Source: Sphaerolaimus hirsutus (lineage: Eukaryota; Nematoda; Chromadorea; Monhysterida; Sphaerolaimidae). Taken from it: a stretch of 64,000 nt of DNA. The stretch's first letter is position 1. Each line of letters begins with the position of its first letter. Location: contig OZ038452.1 in assembly GCA_964036195.1 (NCBI GenBank), positions 5,884,704 through 5,948,703 of the forward strand. The letters are read 5' to 3'. Positions 42,841 through 56,457 of this stretch are shown piece after piece. Both the position numbers and the translations under genes were made by a program. Under the pieces are notes generated by a model, which saw only the letters and a list, made by a program, of their open reading frames with translations, did no database searches and was not told the origin of the DNA.

Positions 42841-45381
42841 ATTGACTTTGAATGTAAAGTGTTTTTTGAAACCATATAAAAGTTGTTTCAGGCATTAGGT
42901 AAACATGGTGTCCACAACTACCTCACTGGTTTTTACCCAAGTGTATTGAGGTAAATATTATGTGCCCACTCACACGAGTTGTGGCTACATTAGACTGCCT
43001 CTAATTTTTGGATAGCAGTTGGGTTGACCAACTGCAAACATTTAATTGACCTGTTCCAGTTGTTGGGGGGTCATGGTTCTGCTTAATTGCCAGGTGACTG
43101 ACCCTGTAAACATTTCCAGTAGTTGCATACTTTTGGCAGTATGCTTAAACTTTGTGGTTTCAGATAGATTGACTTTGAATGTAAAGTGTTTTTTGAAACC
43201 ATATAAAAGTTGTTTCAGGCAACAAATCCATTCAATATGTATACTGCCTTCGCTGGTTTTTACCCAATTGTTACAAGGTAAATACCTTATGCCCTAGCTA
43301 GTCTAGTGGTGAACAATTTTTGGTCATGACCACTGGGGTTCCCGGGGTCAGCTTTGCTTGAGTAGTGTGGTGCCATCTGGATAAGTGGATAATTGTTCAC
43401 CCTCTTTCAGCTTTCACATGCTTTTGATGGCATTACCTGCATGGAATGAAGAAAATGCACTTTAAATGTGTAGTATTTCTTGAACCCATATAAAAGTTGT
43501 TTCAGTGATTATGTAAACACGATGTCCACACTGACTTCACTGGTTTTTACCCAAGCGTATTGAGGTAAATATCATGTGCCCACTCACACGAGTTGTGGCT
43601 ACATTAGACTGCCTCTAATTTTTGGATAGCAGTTGGGGTGACCAACTGCAAACATTTAATAGACCTGTTCCAGTTGTTGGGGGGTCATGGTTCTGCTTAA
43701 TTGCTAGGTGACTGACCCTCTGAACATTTCCAGTAGTTGCATACTTTTGGCAGTATGCTTAAACTTTGTGGTTTCAGATAGATTGACTTTGAATGTAAAG
43801 TGTTTTTTGAAACCATATAAAAGTTGTTTCAGGCATTAGGTAAACATGGTGTCCACAACTACCTCACTGGTTTTTACCCAAGTGTATTGAGGTAAATATC
43901 ATGTGCCCACTCACACGAGTTGTGGCTACATTAGACTGCCTCTACTTTTTGGATAGCAGTTGGGGTGACCAACTGCAAACATTTAATTGACTTGTTCCAG
44001 TTGTTTAGGGGTCATGGTTCTGCTTAATTGCCAGGTGACTGACCCTGTAAACATTTCCAGTAGTTGCATACTTTTGGCAGTATGCTCAAACTTTGTGGTT
44101 TCAGATAGATTGACTTTGAATGTAAAGTGTTTTTTGAAACCATATAAAAGTTGTTTCAGGCAACAAATCCATTCAATATGTATACTGCCTTTGCTGGTTT
44201 TTACCCAATTGTTACAAGGTAAATACCTTATGCCCTAGCTAGTCTAGTGGTGAACAATTTTTGGTCATGACCACTGGGGTTCCCGGGGTCAGCTTTGCTT
44301 GAGTGGTGTGGTGCCATCTGGATAAGTGGATAATTGTTCACCCTCTTTCAGCTTTCACATGCTTTTGATGGCATTACCTGCATGGAATGAAGAAAATGCA
44401 CTTTAAATGTGTAGTATTTCTTGAACCCATATAAAAGTTGTTTCAGTGATTATGTAAACACAATGTCCACACTGACTTCACTGGTTTTTACCCAAGCGTA
44501 TTGAGGTAAATATCATGTGCCCACTCACACGAGTTGTGGCTACATTAGACTGCCTCTAATTTTTGGATAGCAGTTGGGGTGACCAACTGCAAACATTTAA
44601 TTGACTTGTTCCAGTTGTTTAGGGGTCATGGTTCTGCTTAATTGCCAGGTGACTGACCCTGTAAACATTTCCAGTAGTTGCATACTTTTGGCTGTATGCT
44701 CAAACTTTGTGGTTTCAGATAGATTGACTTTGAATGTGAAGTGTTTTTTGGAACCATATAAAAGTTGTTTCAGGCATTAGGTAAACATGGTGTCCACAAC
44801 TACCTCACTGGTTTTTACCCAAGTGTATTGAGGTAAATATCATGTGCCCACTCACACGAGTTGTGGCTACATTAGACTGCCTCTACTTTTTGGATAGCAG
44901 TTGGGGTGACCAACTGCAAACATTTAATTGACTTGTTCCAGTTGTTTAGGGGTCATGGTTCTGCTTAATTGCCAGGTGACTGACCCTGTAAACATTTCCA
45001 GTAGTTGCATACTTTTGGCTGTATGCTCAAACTTTGTGGTTTCAGATAGATTGACTTTGAATGTGAAGTGTTTTTTGGAACCATATAAAAGTTGTTTCAG
45101 GCATTAGGTAAACATGGTGTCCACAACTACCTCACTGGTTTTTACCCAAGTGTATTGAGGTAAATATCATGTGCCCACTCACACTAGTCGTGGCTACATT
45201 AGACTGCCTCTAATTTTTGGATAGCAGTTGGGTTGACCAACTGCAAACATTTTATTGACCTGTTCCAGTTGTTTAGGGGTCATGGTTCTGCTTAATTGCC
45301 AGGTGACTGACCCTGTAAACATTTCCAGTAGTTGCATACTTTTGGCAGTATGCTTAAACTTTGTGGTTTCAGATAGATTGA

Positions 45382-46480
45382 TGTAAAATAATACGGAACT
45401 TGATGAATTGACTTGTGAACGAGCTCCTATTCCTAACCGAGGAAGAGGACAAATGTGAACGTATGAAAGTTGACGTGAAGCGTCGTCTCTTAGTTGACGT
45501 TCCGTTATTTTATCAAATGTGATTAGTTGAGTTGAAGTGAATTGACGTGAGTTAGTGTGAAGCAAATTTAGATTGTTTTCGAAAGGTTTTGACGAACGTT
45601 TTATTTAGACAATTAAATACAAAGAAATAAATGTAAATAAAATATATAAAAATATACGTAAATAAAGGAATTAATTTACAACTAAATTAATTACTTAAAT
45701 GAAACGTAACAGAAGCTCTAATTACCGGAGAAATAAGGCAATTTAAATAAGGCACTTAATTACGACAAAAGGCGACAATTAAGTGGCGCGGTTGTGAACA
45801 AAGCACCTCAAACAGCGCGTGTGTGAATAAAGCACTGAGGTGATTTAAAGCACCAAGAGTTAAACTTAGCACCAAAAAATAAGCGACTTAATAAAGTGAC
45901 AACGGCGCTTATTTAGATCCTAGGAAGAGATTCGTGTGAAGTTGACGAGGTTGCAAACACTGCCGATTTTAGTTGTGAGATCGGCTTTTAAGGGCCAGAC
46001 CGATGGCGACTGGCTTGGCGCCAACCGGTTGGCTCTAATCTCCGATTTTTGCCCCAACATTTCCAATTGTGAAATATCAACTCTTGCCAGCTCGCTCTTC
46101 CGATGAAAAGCGAGCTAAACTGGCAAGATAGCGTAAATGTGAGACAAGCCAGACAGCATTTGAAATGGCGCGCGGGCCCGGCCCCTCGCTTGGGGCGGGC
46201 CCGCCGCTTAACATAAACATGTCGGCGTATTTGCGTGCCGCTTGTCAAGGAAATGTGGCGGAATGTGAGCAATGACTAAGATCTAAATATGTGAGCGATG
46301 TAAAGCGCACGTTGTAAACAACATCGCTTGAGATATTAAATGATGAATGTTGAGATGTTAAAAAGGTGGAATGTGAAATGAAAAGGAATATTGAAAAATT
46401 GAATTAACTAAATATAAAAGCGAACATAAGAACGTCAACTTAAATATTAGAAGTTTTACATTTTACGATAATGTTACACA
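45382..46480. mobile_element. Solo LTR-like insertion, copy 2
   Basis: Same 1,099-bp element and the same ATTGA flanks (45377-45381 and 46481-46485). It differs from copy 1 by scattered substitutions, for example GGCGCTTATTTAG here for GGCACTTTTTTAG and AACCGGTTGG for AATCGGTCGG. Identical length and site show descent by array duplication, not a new insertion. Confidence 0.75.
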
Positions 46481-48734
46481 ATTGACTTTGAATGTAAAGT
46501 GTTTTTTGAAACCATATAAAAGTTGTTTCAGGCATTAGGTAAACATGGTGTCCACAACTACCTCACTGGTTTTTACCCAAGTGTATTGAGGTAAATATTA
46601 TGTGCCCACTCACACGAGTTGTGGCTACATTAGACTGCCTCTAATTTTTGGATAGCAGTTGGGTTGACCAACTGCAAACATTTAATTGACCTGTTCCAGT
46701 TGTTGGGGGGTCATGGTTCTGCTTAATTGCCAGGTGACTGACCCTGTAAACATTTCCAGTAGTTGCATACTTTTGGCAGTATGCTTAAACTTTGTGGTTT
46801 CAGATAGATTGACTTTGAATGTAAAGTGTTTTTTGAAACCATATAAAAGTTGTTTCAGGCATTAGGTAAACATGGTGTCCACAACTACCTCACTGGTTTT
46901 TACCCAAGTGTATTGAGGTAAATATTATGTGCCCACTCACACGAGTTGTGGCTACATTAGACTGCCTCTAATTTTTGGATAGCAGTTGGGTTGACCAACT
47001 GCAAACATTTAATTGACCTGTTCCAGTTGTTGGGGGGTCATGGTTCTGCTTAATTGCCAGGTGACTGACCCTGTAAACATTTCCAGTAGTTGCATACTTT
47101 TGGCAGTATGCTTAAACTTTGTGGTTTCAGATAGATTGACTTTGAATGTAAAGTGTTTTTTGAAACCATATAAAAGTTGTTTCAGGCATTAGGTAAACAT
47201 GGTGTCCACAACTACCTCACTGGTTTTTACCCAAGTATATTGAGGTAAAAATCATGTGCCCACTCACACGAGTTGTGGCTACATTAGACTGCCTCTAATT
47301 TTTGGATAGCAGTTGGGTTGACCAACTGCAAACATTTAATTGACCTGTTCCAGTTGTTGGGGGGTCATGGTTCTGCTTAATTTCCAGGTGACTGACCCTG
47401 TAAACATTTCCAGTAGTTGCATACTTTTGGCAGTATGCTTAAACTTTGTGGTTTCAGATAGATTGACTTTGAATGTAAAGTGTTTTTTGAAACCATATAA
47501 AAGTTGTTTCAGGCAACAAATCCATTCAATATGTATACTGCCTTTGCTGGTTTTTACCCAATTGTTACAAGGTAAATACCTTATGCCCTAGCTAGTCTAG
47601 TGGTGAACAATTTTTGGTCATGACCACTGGGGTTCCCGGGGTCAGCTTTGCTTGAGTGGTGTGGTGCCATCTGGATAAGTGGATAATTGTTCACCCTCTT
47701 TCAGCTTTCACATGCTTTTGATGGCATTACCTGCATGGAATGAAGAAAATGCACTTTAAATGTGTAGTATTTCTTGAACCCATATAAAAGTTGTTTCAGT
47801 GATTATGTAAACACAATGTCCACACTGACTTCACTGGTTTTTACCCAAGCGTATTGAGGTAAATATAATGTGCCCACTCACACGAGTTGTGGCTACATTA
47901 GACTGCCTCTAATTTTTGGATAGCAGTTGGGGTGACCAACTGCAAACATTTAATTGACTTGTTCCAGTTGTTTAGGGGTCATGGTTCTGCTTAATTGCCA
48001 GGTGACTGACCCTGTAAACATTTCCAGTAGTTGCATACTTTTGGCTGTATGCTCAAACTTTGTGGTTTCAGATAGATTGACTTTGAATGTGAAGTGTTTT
48101 TTGGAACCATATAAAAGTTGTTTCAGGCATTAGGTAAACATGGTGTCCACAACTACCTCACTGGTTTTTACCCAAGTGTATTGAGGTAAATATCATGTGC
48201 CCACTCACACGAGTTGTGGCTACATTAGACTGCCTCTACTTTTTGGATAGCAGTTGGGGTGACCAACTGCAAACATTTAATTGACTTGTTCCAGTTGTTT
48301 AGGGGTCATGGTTCTGCTTAATTGCCAGGTGACTGACCCTGTAAACATTTCCAGTAGTTGCATACTTTTGGCTGTATGCTCAAACTTTGTGGTTTCAGAT
48401 AGATTGACTTTGAATGTGAAGTGTTTTTTGGAACCATATAAAAGTTGTTTCAGGCATTAGGTAAACATGGTGTCCACAACTACCTCACTGGTTTTTACCC
48501 AAGTGTATTGAGGTAAATATCATGTGCCCACTCACACTAGTCGTGGCTACATTAGACTGCCTCTAATTTTTGGATAGCAGTTGGGTTGACCAACTGCAAA
48601 CATTTTATTGACCTGTTCCAGTTGTTTAGGGGTCATGGTTCTGCTTAATTGCCAGGTGACTGACCCTGTAAACATTTCCAGTAGTTGCATACTTTTGGCA
48701 GTATGCTTAAACTTTGTGGTTTCAGATAGATTGA

Positions 48735-49833
48735 TGTAAAATAATACGGAACTTGATGAATTGACTTGTGAACGAGCTCCTATTCCTAACCGAGGAAGAG
48801 GACAAATGTGAACGTATGAAAGTTGACGTGAAGCGTCGTCTCTTAGTTGACGTTCCGTTATTTTATCAAATGTGATTAGTTGAGTTGAAGTGAATTGACG
48901 TGAGTTAGTGTGAAGCAAATTTAGATTGTTTTCGAAAGGTTTTGACGAACGTTTTATTTAGACAATTAAATACAAAGAAATAAATGTAAATAAAATATAT
49001 AAAAATATACGTAAATAAAGGAATTAATTTACAACTAAATTAATTACTTAAATGAAACGTAACAGAAGCTCTAATTACCGGAGAAATAAGGCAATTTAAA
49101 TAAGGCACTTAATTACGACAAAAGGCGACAATTAAGTGGCGCGGTTGTGAACAAAGCACCTCAAACAGCGCATGTGTGAATAAAGCACTGAGGTGATTTA
49201 AAGCACCAAGAGTTAAACTTAGCACCAAAAAATAAGCGACTTAATAAAGTGACAACGGCGCTTATTTAGATCCTAGGAAGAGATTCGTGTGAAGTTGACG
49301 AGGTTGCAAACACTGCCGATTTTAGTTGTGAGATCGGCTTTTAAGGGCCAGACCGATGGCGACTGGCTTGGCGCCAATCGGTCGGCTCTAATCTCCGATT
49401 TTTGCCCCAACATTTCCAATTGTGAAATATCAACTCTTGCCAGCTCGCTCTTCCGATGAAAAGCGAGCTAAACTGGCAAGATAGCGTAAATGTGAGACAA
49501 GCCAGACAGCATTTGAAATGGCGCGCGGGCCCGGCCCCTCGCTTGGGGCGGGCCCGCCGCTTAACATAAACATGTCGGCGTATTTGCGTGCCGCTTGTCA
49601 AGGAAATGTGGCGGAATGTGAGCAATGACTAAGATCTAAATATGTGAGCGATGTAAAGCGCACGTTGTAAACAACATCGCTTGAGATATTAAATGATGAA
49701 TGTTGAGATGTTAAAAAGGTGGAATGTGAAATGAAAAGGAATATTGAAAAATTGAATTAACTAAATATAAAAGCGAACATAAGAACGTCAACTTAAATAT
49801 TAGAAGTTTTACATTTTACGATAATGTTACACA
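48735..49833. mobile_element. Solo LTR-like insertion, copy 3
   Basis: Same 1,099-bp element with ATTGA flanks (48730-48734 and 49834-49838). It shares GGCGCTTATTTAG with copy 2 but AATCGGTCGG and CGCATGTG with copy 1, a mosaic that suggests exchange between copies. Confidence 0.75.
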
Positions 49834-50038
49834 ATTGACTTTGAATGTAAAGTGTTTTTTGAAACCATATAAAAGTTGTTTCAGGCATTAGGTAAACATG
49901 GTGTCCACAACTACCTCACTGGTTTTTACCCAAGTGTATTGAGGTAAATATTATGTGCCCACTCACACGAGTTGTGGCTACATTAGACTGCCTCTAATTT
50001 TTGGATAGCAGTTGGGTTGACCAACTGCAAACATTTAA

Positions 50039-53000
50039 TTGACCTGTTCCAGTTGTTGGGGGGTCATGGTTCTGCTTAATTGCCAGGTGACTGACCCTGT
50101 AAACATTTCCAGTAGTTGCATACTTTTGGCAGTATGCTTAAACTTTGTGGTTTCAGATAGATTGACTTTGAATGTAAAGTGTTTTTTGAAACCATATAAA
50201 AGTTGTTTCAGGCATTAGGTAAACATGGTGTCCACAACTACCTCACTGGTTTTTACCCAAGTGTATTGAGGTAAATATTATGTGCCCACTCACACGAGTT
50301 GTGGCTACATTAGACTGCCTCTAATTTTTGGATAGCAGTTGGGTTGACCAACTGCAAACATTTAATTGACCTGTTCCAGTTGTTGGGGGGTCATGGTTCT
50401 GCTTAATTGCCAGGTGACTGACCCTGTAAACATTTCCAGTAGTTGCATACTTTTGGCAGTATGCTTAAACTTTGTGGTTTCAGATAGATTGACTTTGAAT
50501 GTAAAGTGTTTTTTGAAACCATATAAAAGTTGTTTCAGGCATTAGGTAAACATGGTGTCCACAACTACCTCACTGGTTTTTACCCAAGTATATTGAGGTA
50601 AAAATCATGTGCCCACTCACACGAGTTGTGGCTACATTAGACTGCCTCTAATTTTTGGATAGCAGTTGGGTTGACCAACTGCAAACATTTAATTGACCTG
50701 TTCCAGTTGTTGGGGGGTCATGGTTCTGCTTAATTTCCAGGTGACTGACCCTGTAAACATTTCCAGTAGTTGCATACTTTTGGCAGTATGCTTAAACTTT
50801 GTGGTTTCAGATAGATTGACTTTGAATGTAAAGTGTTTTTTGAAACCATATAAAAGTTGTTTCAGGCATTAGGTAAACATGGTGTCCACAAGTACCTCAC
50901 TGGTTTTTACCCAAGTGTATTGAGGTAAATATCATGTGCCCACTCACACGAGTTGTGGCTACATTAGACTGCCTCTAATTTTTGGATAGCAGTTGGGGTG
51001 ACCAACTGCAAACATTTAATTGACTTGTTCCAGTTGTTTAGGGGTCATGGTTCTGCTTAATTGCCAGGTGACTGACCCTGTAAACATTTCCAGTAGTTGC
51101 ATACTTTTGGCAGTAAGCTTAAACTTTGTGGTTTCAGATAGATTGACTTTGAATGTAAAGTGTTTTTTGAAACCATATAAAAGTTGTTTCAGGCATTAGG
51201 TAAACATGGTGTCCACAACTACCTCACTGGTTTTTACCCAAGTGTATTGAGGTAAATATCATGTGCCCACTCACACGAGTTGTGGCTACATTAGACTGCC
51301 TCTAATTTTTGGATAGCAGTTGGGTTGACCAACTGCAAACATTTAATTGACCTGTTCCAGTTGTTGGGGGGTCATGGTTCTGCTTAATTGCCAGGTGACT
51401 GACCCTGTAAACATTTCCAGTAGTTGCATACTTTTGGCAGTATGCTTAAACTTTGTGGTTTCAGATAGATTGACTTTGAATGTAAAGTGTTTTTTGAAAC
51501 CATATAAAAGTTGTTTCAGGCATTAGGTAAACATTGTGTCCACAACTACCTCACTGGTTTTTACCCAAGTGTATTGAGGTAAATATCATGTGCCCACTCA
51601 CACTAGTTGTGGCTACATTAGACTGCCTCTAATTTTTGGATAGCAGTTGGGTTGACCAACTGCAAACATTTTATTGACCTGTTCCAGTTGTTGGGGGGTC
51701 ATGGTTCTGCTTAATTGCCAGGTGACTGACCCTGTAAACATTTCCAGTAGTTGCATACTTTTGGCAGTATGCTTAAACTTTGTGGTTTCAGATAGATTGA
51801 CTTTGAATGTAAAGTGTTTTTTGAAACCATATAAAAGTTGTTTCAGGCATTAGGTAAACATGGTGTCCACAACTACCTCACTGGTTTTTACCCAAGTGTA
51901 TTGAGGTAAATATCATGTGCCCACTCACACGAGTTGTGGCTACATTAGACTGCCTCTAATTTTTGGATAGCAGTTGGGTTGACCAACTGCAAACATTTAA
52001 TTGACCTGTTCCAGTTGTTGGGGGGTCATGGTTCTGCTTAATTGCCAGGTGACTGACCCTGTAAACATTTCCAGTAGTTGCATACTTTTGGCAGTATGCT
52101 TAAACTTTGTGGTTTCAGATAGATTGACTTTGAATGTAAAGTGTTTTTTGAAACCATATAAAAGTTGTTTCAGGCATTAGGTAAACATGGTGTCCACAAC
52201 TACCTCACTGGTTTTTACCCAAGTGTATTGAGGTAAATATCATGTGCCCACTCACACTAGTTGTGGCTACATTAGACTGCCTCTAATTTTTGGATAGCAG
52301 TTGGGTTGACCAACTGCAAACATTTTATTGACCTGTTCCAGTTGTTGGGGGGTCATGGTTCTGCTTAATTGCCAGGTGACTGACCCTGTAAACATTTCCA
52401 GTAGTTGCATACTTTTGGCAGTATGCTTAAACTTTGTGGTTTCAGATAGATTGACTTTGAATGTAAAGTGTTTTTTGAAACCATATAAAAGTTGTTTCAG
52501 GCATTAGGTAAACATTGTGTTCACAACTACCTCACTGGTTTTTACCCAAGTGTATTGAGGTAAATATTATGTGCCCACTCACACGAGTTGTGGCTACATT
52601 AGACTGCCTCTAATTTTTGGATAGCAGTTGGGTTGACCAACTGCAAACATTTTATTGACCTGTTCCAGTTGTTGGGGGGTCATGGTTCTGCTTAATTGCC
52701 AGGTGACTGACCCTGTAAACATTTCCAGTAGTTGCATACTTTTGGCAGTATGCTTAAACTTTGTGGTTTCAGATAGATTGACTTTGAATGTAAAGTGTTT
52801 TTTGAAACCATATAAAAGTTGTTTCAGGCATTAGGTAAACATTGTGTCCACAAATACCTCACTGGTTTTTACCCAAGTGTATTGAGGTAAATATTATGTG
52901 CCCACTCACACGAGTTGTGGCTACATTAGACTGCCTCTAATTTTTGGATAGCAGTTGGGTTGACCAACTGCAAACATTTAATTGACCTGTTCCAGTTGTT

Positions 53001-55921
53001 GGGGGGTCATGGTTCTGCTTAATTGCCAGGTGACTGACCCTGTAAACATTTCCAGTAGTTGCATACTTTTGGCAGTATGCTTAAACTTTGTGGTTTCAGA
53101 TAGATTGACTTTGAATGTAAAGTGTTTTTTGAACCATATAAAAGTTGTTTCAGGCATTAGGTAAACATGGTGTCCACAACTACCTCACTGGTTTTTACCC
53201 AAGTGTATTGAGGTAAATATCATGTGCCCACTCACACGAGTTGTGGCTACATTAGACTGCCTCTAATTTTTGGATAGCAGTTGGGTTGACCAACTGCAAA
53301 CATTTAATTGACCTGTTCCAGTTGTTGGGGGGTCATGGTTCTGCTTAATTGCCAGGTGACTGACCCTGTAAACATTTCCAGTAGTTGCATACTTTTGGCA
53401 GTATGCTTAAACTTTGTGGTTTCAGATAGATTGACTTTGAATGTAAAGTGTTTTTTGAAACCATATAAAAGTTGTTTCAGGCATTAGGTAAACATGGTGT
53501 CCACAACTACCTCACTGGTTTTTACCCAAGTGTATTGAGGTAAATATCATGTGCCCACTCACACGAGTTGTGGCTACATTAGACTGCCTCTAATTTTTGG
53601 ATAGCAGTTGGGTTGACCAACTGCAAACATTTAATTGACCTGTTCCAGTTGTTGGGGGGTCATGGTTCTGCTTAATTGCCAGGTGACTGACCCTGTAAAC
53701 ATTTCCAGTAGTTGCATACTTTTGGCAGTATGCTTAAACTTTGTGGTTTCAGATAGATTGACTTTGAATGTAAAGTGTTTTTTGAACCATATAAAAGTTG
53801 TTTCAGGCATTAGGTAAACATGGTGTCCACAACTACCTCACTGGTTTTTACCCAAGTGTATTGAGGTAAATATCATGTGCCCACTCACACGAGTTGTGGC
53901 TACATTAGACTGCCTCTAATTTTTGGATAGCAGTTGGGTTGACCAACTGCAAACATTTAATTGACTTGTTCCAGTTGTTTAGGGGTCATGGTTCTGCTTA
54001 ATTGCCAGGTGACTGACCCTGTAAACATTTCCAGTAGTTGCATACTTTTGGCTGTATGCTCAAACTTTGTGGTTTCAGATAGATTGACTTTGAATGTAAA
54101 GTGTTTTTTGAACCATATAAAAGTTGTTTCAGGCATTAGGTAAACATGGTGTCCACAACTACCTCACTGGTTTTTACCCAAGTGTATTGAGGTAAATATC
54201 ATGTGCCCACTCACACGAGTTGTGGCTACATTAGACTGCCTCTAATTTTTGGATAGCAGTTGGGTTGACCAACTGCAAACATTTAATTGACCTGTTCCAG
54301 TTGTTGGGGGGTCATGGTTCTGCTTAATTGCCAGGTGACTGACCCTGTAAACATTTCCAGTAGTTGCATACTTTTGGCAGTATGCTTAAACTTTGTGGTT
54401 TCAGATAGATTGACTTTGAATGTAAAGTGTTTTTTGAAACCATATAAAAGTTGTTTCAGGCATTAGGTAAACATGGTGTCCACAACTACCTCACTGGTTT
54501 TTACCCAAGTGTATTGAGGTAAATATCATGTGCCCACTCACACTAGTTGTGGCTACATTAGACTGCCTCTAATTTTTGGATAGCAGTTGGGTTGACCAAC
54601 TGCAAACATTTTATTGACCTGTTCCAGTTGTTGGGGGGTCATGGTTCTGCTTAATTGCCAGGTGACTGACCCTGTAAACATTTCCAGTAGTTGCATACTT
54701 TTGGCAGTATGCTTAAACTTTGTGGTTTCAGATAGATTGACTTTGAATGTAAAGTGTTTTTTGAAACCATATAAAAGTTGTTTCAGGCATTAGGTAAACA
54801 TTGTGTCCACAACTACCTCACTGGTTTTTACCCAAGTGTATTGAGGTAAATATTATGTGCCCACTCACACGAGTTGTGGCTACATTAGACTGCCTCTAAT
54901 TTTTGGATAGCAGTTGGGTTGACCAACTGCAAACATTTAATTGACCTGTTCCAGTTGTTGGGGGGTCATGGTTCTGCTTAATTGCCAGGTGACTGACCCT
55001 GTAAACATTTCCAGTAGTTGCATACTTTTGGCAGTATGCTTAAACTTTGTGGTTTCAGATAGATTGACTTTGAATGTAAAGTGTTTTTTGAAACCATATA
55101 AAAGTTGTTTCAGGCATTAGGTAAACATGGTGTCCACAACTACCTCACTGGTTTTTACCCAAGTGTATTGAGGTAAATATCATGTGCCCACTCACACGAG
55201 TTGTGGCTACATTAGACTGCCTCTAATTTTTGGATAGCAGTTGGGTTGACCAACTGCAAACATTTAATTGACCTGTTCCAGTTGTTGGGGGGTCATGGTT
55301 CTGCTTAATTTCCAGGTGACTGACCCTGTAAACATTTCCAGTAGTTGCATACTTTTGGCAGTATGCTTAAACTTTGTGGTTTCAGATAGATTGACTTTGA
55401 ATGTAAAGTGTTTTTTGAAACCATATAAAAGTTGTTTCAGGCATTAGGTAAACATGGTGTCCACAAGTACCTCACTGGTTTTTACCCAAGTGTATTGAGG
55501 TAAATATCATGTGCCCACTCACACGAGTTGTGGCTACATTAGACTGCCTCTAATTTTTGGATAGCAGTTGGGGTGACCAACTGCAAACATTTAATTGACT
55601 TGTTCCAGTTGTTTAGGGGTCATGGTTCTGCTTAATTGCCAGGTGACTGACCCTGTAAACATTTCCAGTAGTTGCATACTTTTGGCAGTAAGCTTAAACT
55701 TTGTGGTTTCAGATAGATTGACTTTGAATGTAAAGTGTTTTTTGAAACCATATAAAAGTTGTTTCAGTCATTAGGTAAACATGGTGTCCACAACTACCTC
55801 ACTGGTTTTTACCCAAGTGTATTGAGGTAAATATCATGTGCCCACTCACACGAGTTGTGGCTACATTAGACTGCCTCTAATTTTTGGATAGCAGTTGGGG
55901 TGACCAACTGCAAACATTTAA
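50039..55921. repeat. Array block 3: run of 18 S units
   Basis: Eighteen consecutive S units, 327 bp each except three of 326 bp (52982, 53635 and 53961, with one A lost in TTTTTTGAACCAT). Rare variants recur 4,575 bp apart: AATTTCCAGG, CCACAAGTACC and GCAGTAAGCTT at 50693-51346 and again at 55268-55921. This reveals a 14-unit duplication. Confidence 0.9.
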
Positions 55922-56457
55922 TTATCTTGTTCCAGTTGTTTAGGGGTCATGGTTCTGCTTAATTGCCAGGTGACTGACCCTGTAAACATTTCCAGTAGTT
56001 GCATACTTTTGGCAGTATGCTTAAACTTTGTGGTTTCAGATAGATTGACTTTGAATGTAAAGTGTTTTTTGAAACCATATAAAAGTTGTTTCAGGCAACA
56101 AATCCATTCAATATGTATACTGCCTTTGCTGGTTTTTACCCAATTGTTACAAGGTAAATACCTTATGCCCTAGCTAGTCTAGTGGTGAACAATTTTTGGT
56201 CATGACCACTGGGGTTCCCGGGGTCAGCTTTGCTTGAGTGGTGTGGTGCCATCTGGATAAGTGGATAATTGTTCACCCTCTTTCAGCTTTCACATGCTTT
56301 TGATGGCATTACCTGCATGGAATGAAGAAAATGCACTTTAAATGTGTAGTATTTCTTGAACCCTGAAAAGTTGTTTCAGTGATTATGTAAACACGATGTC
56401 CACACTGACTTCACTGGTTTTTACCCAAGCGTATTGAGGTAAATATCATGTGCCCAC

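Larger units (their letters stand above)
41288..50038. repeat. Array block 2: higher-order repeats carrying a solo LTR
   Basis: Three S units (starting 41615, 45255 and 48608) carry the same 1,099-bp insert at the same base. Repeat 1 is [S+LTR] L S L S S, 3,640 bp. Repeat 2 is [S+LTR] S S L S S, 3,353 bp. The size difference is 287 bp, exactly one L-for-S exchange. A third [S+LTR] unit leads into the S-only block. Confidence 0.93.

Noticed and set aside
41554..49625. Minus-strand open frames of 123 and 94 codons in and beside the solo LTR copies
   Set aside because: They span the LTR/satellite junction or the hairpin region, have no domain, and repeat only because the LTR repeats.
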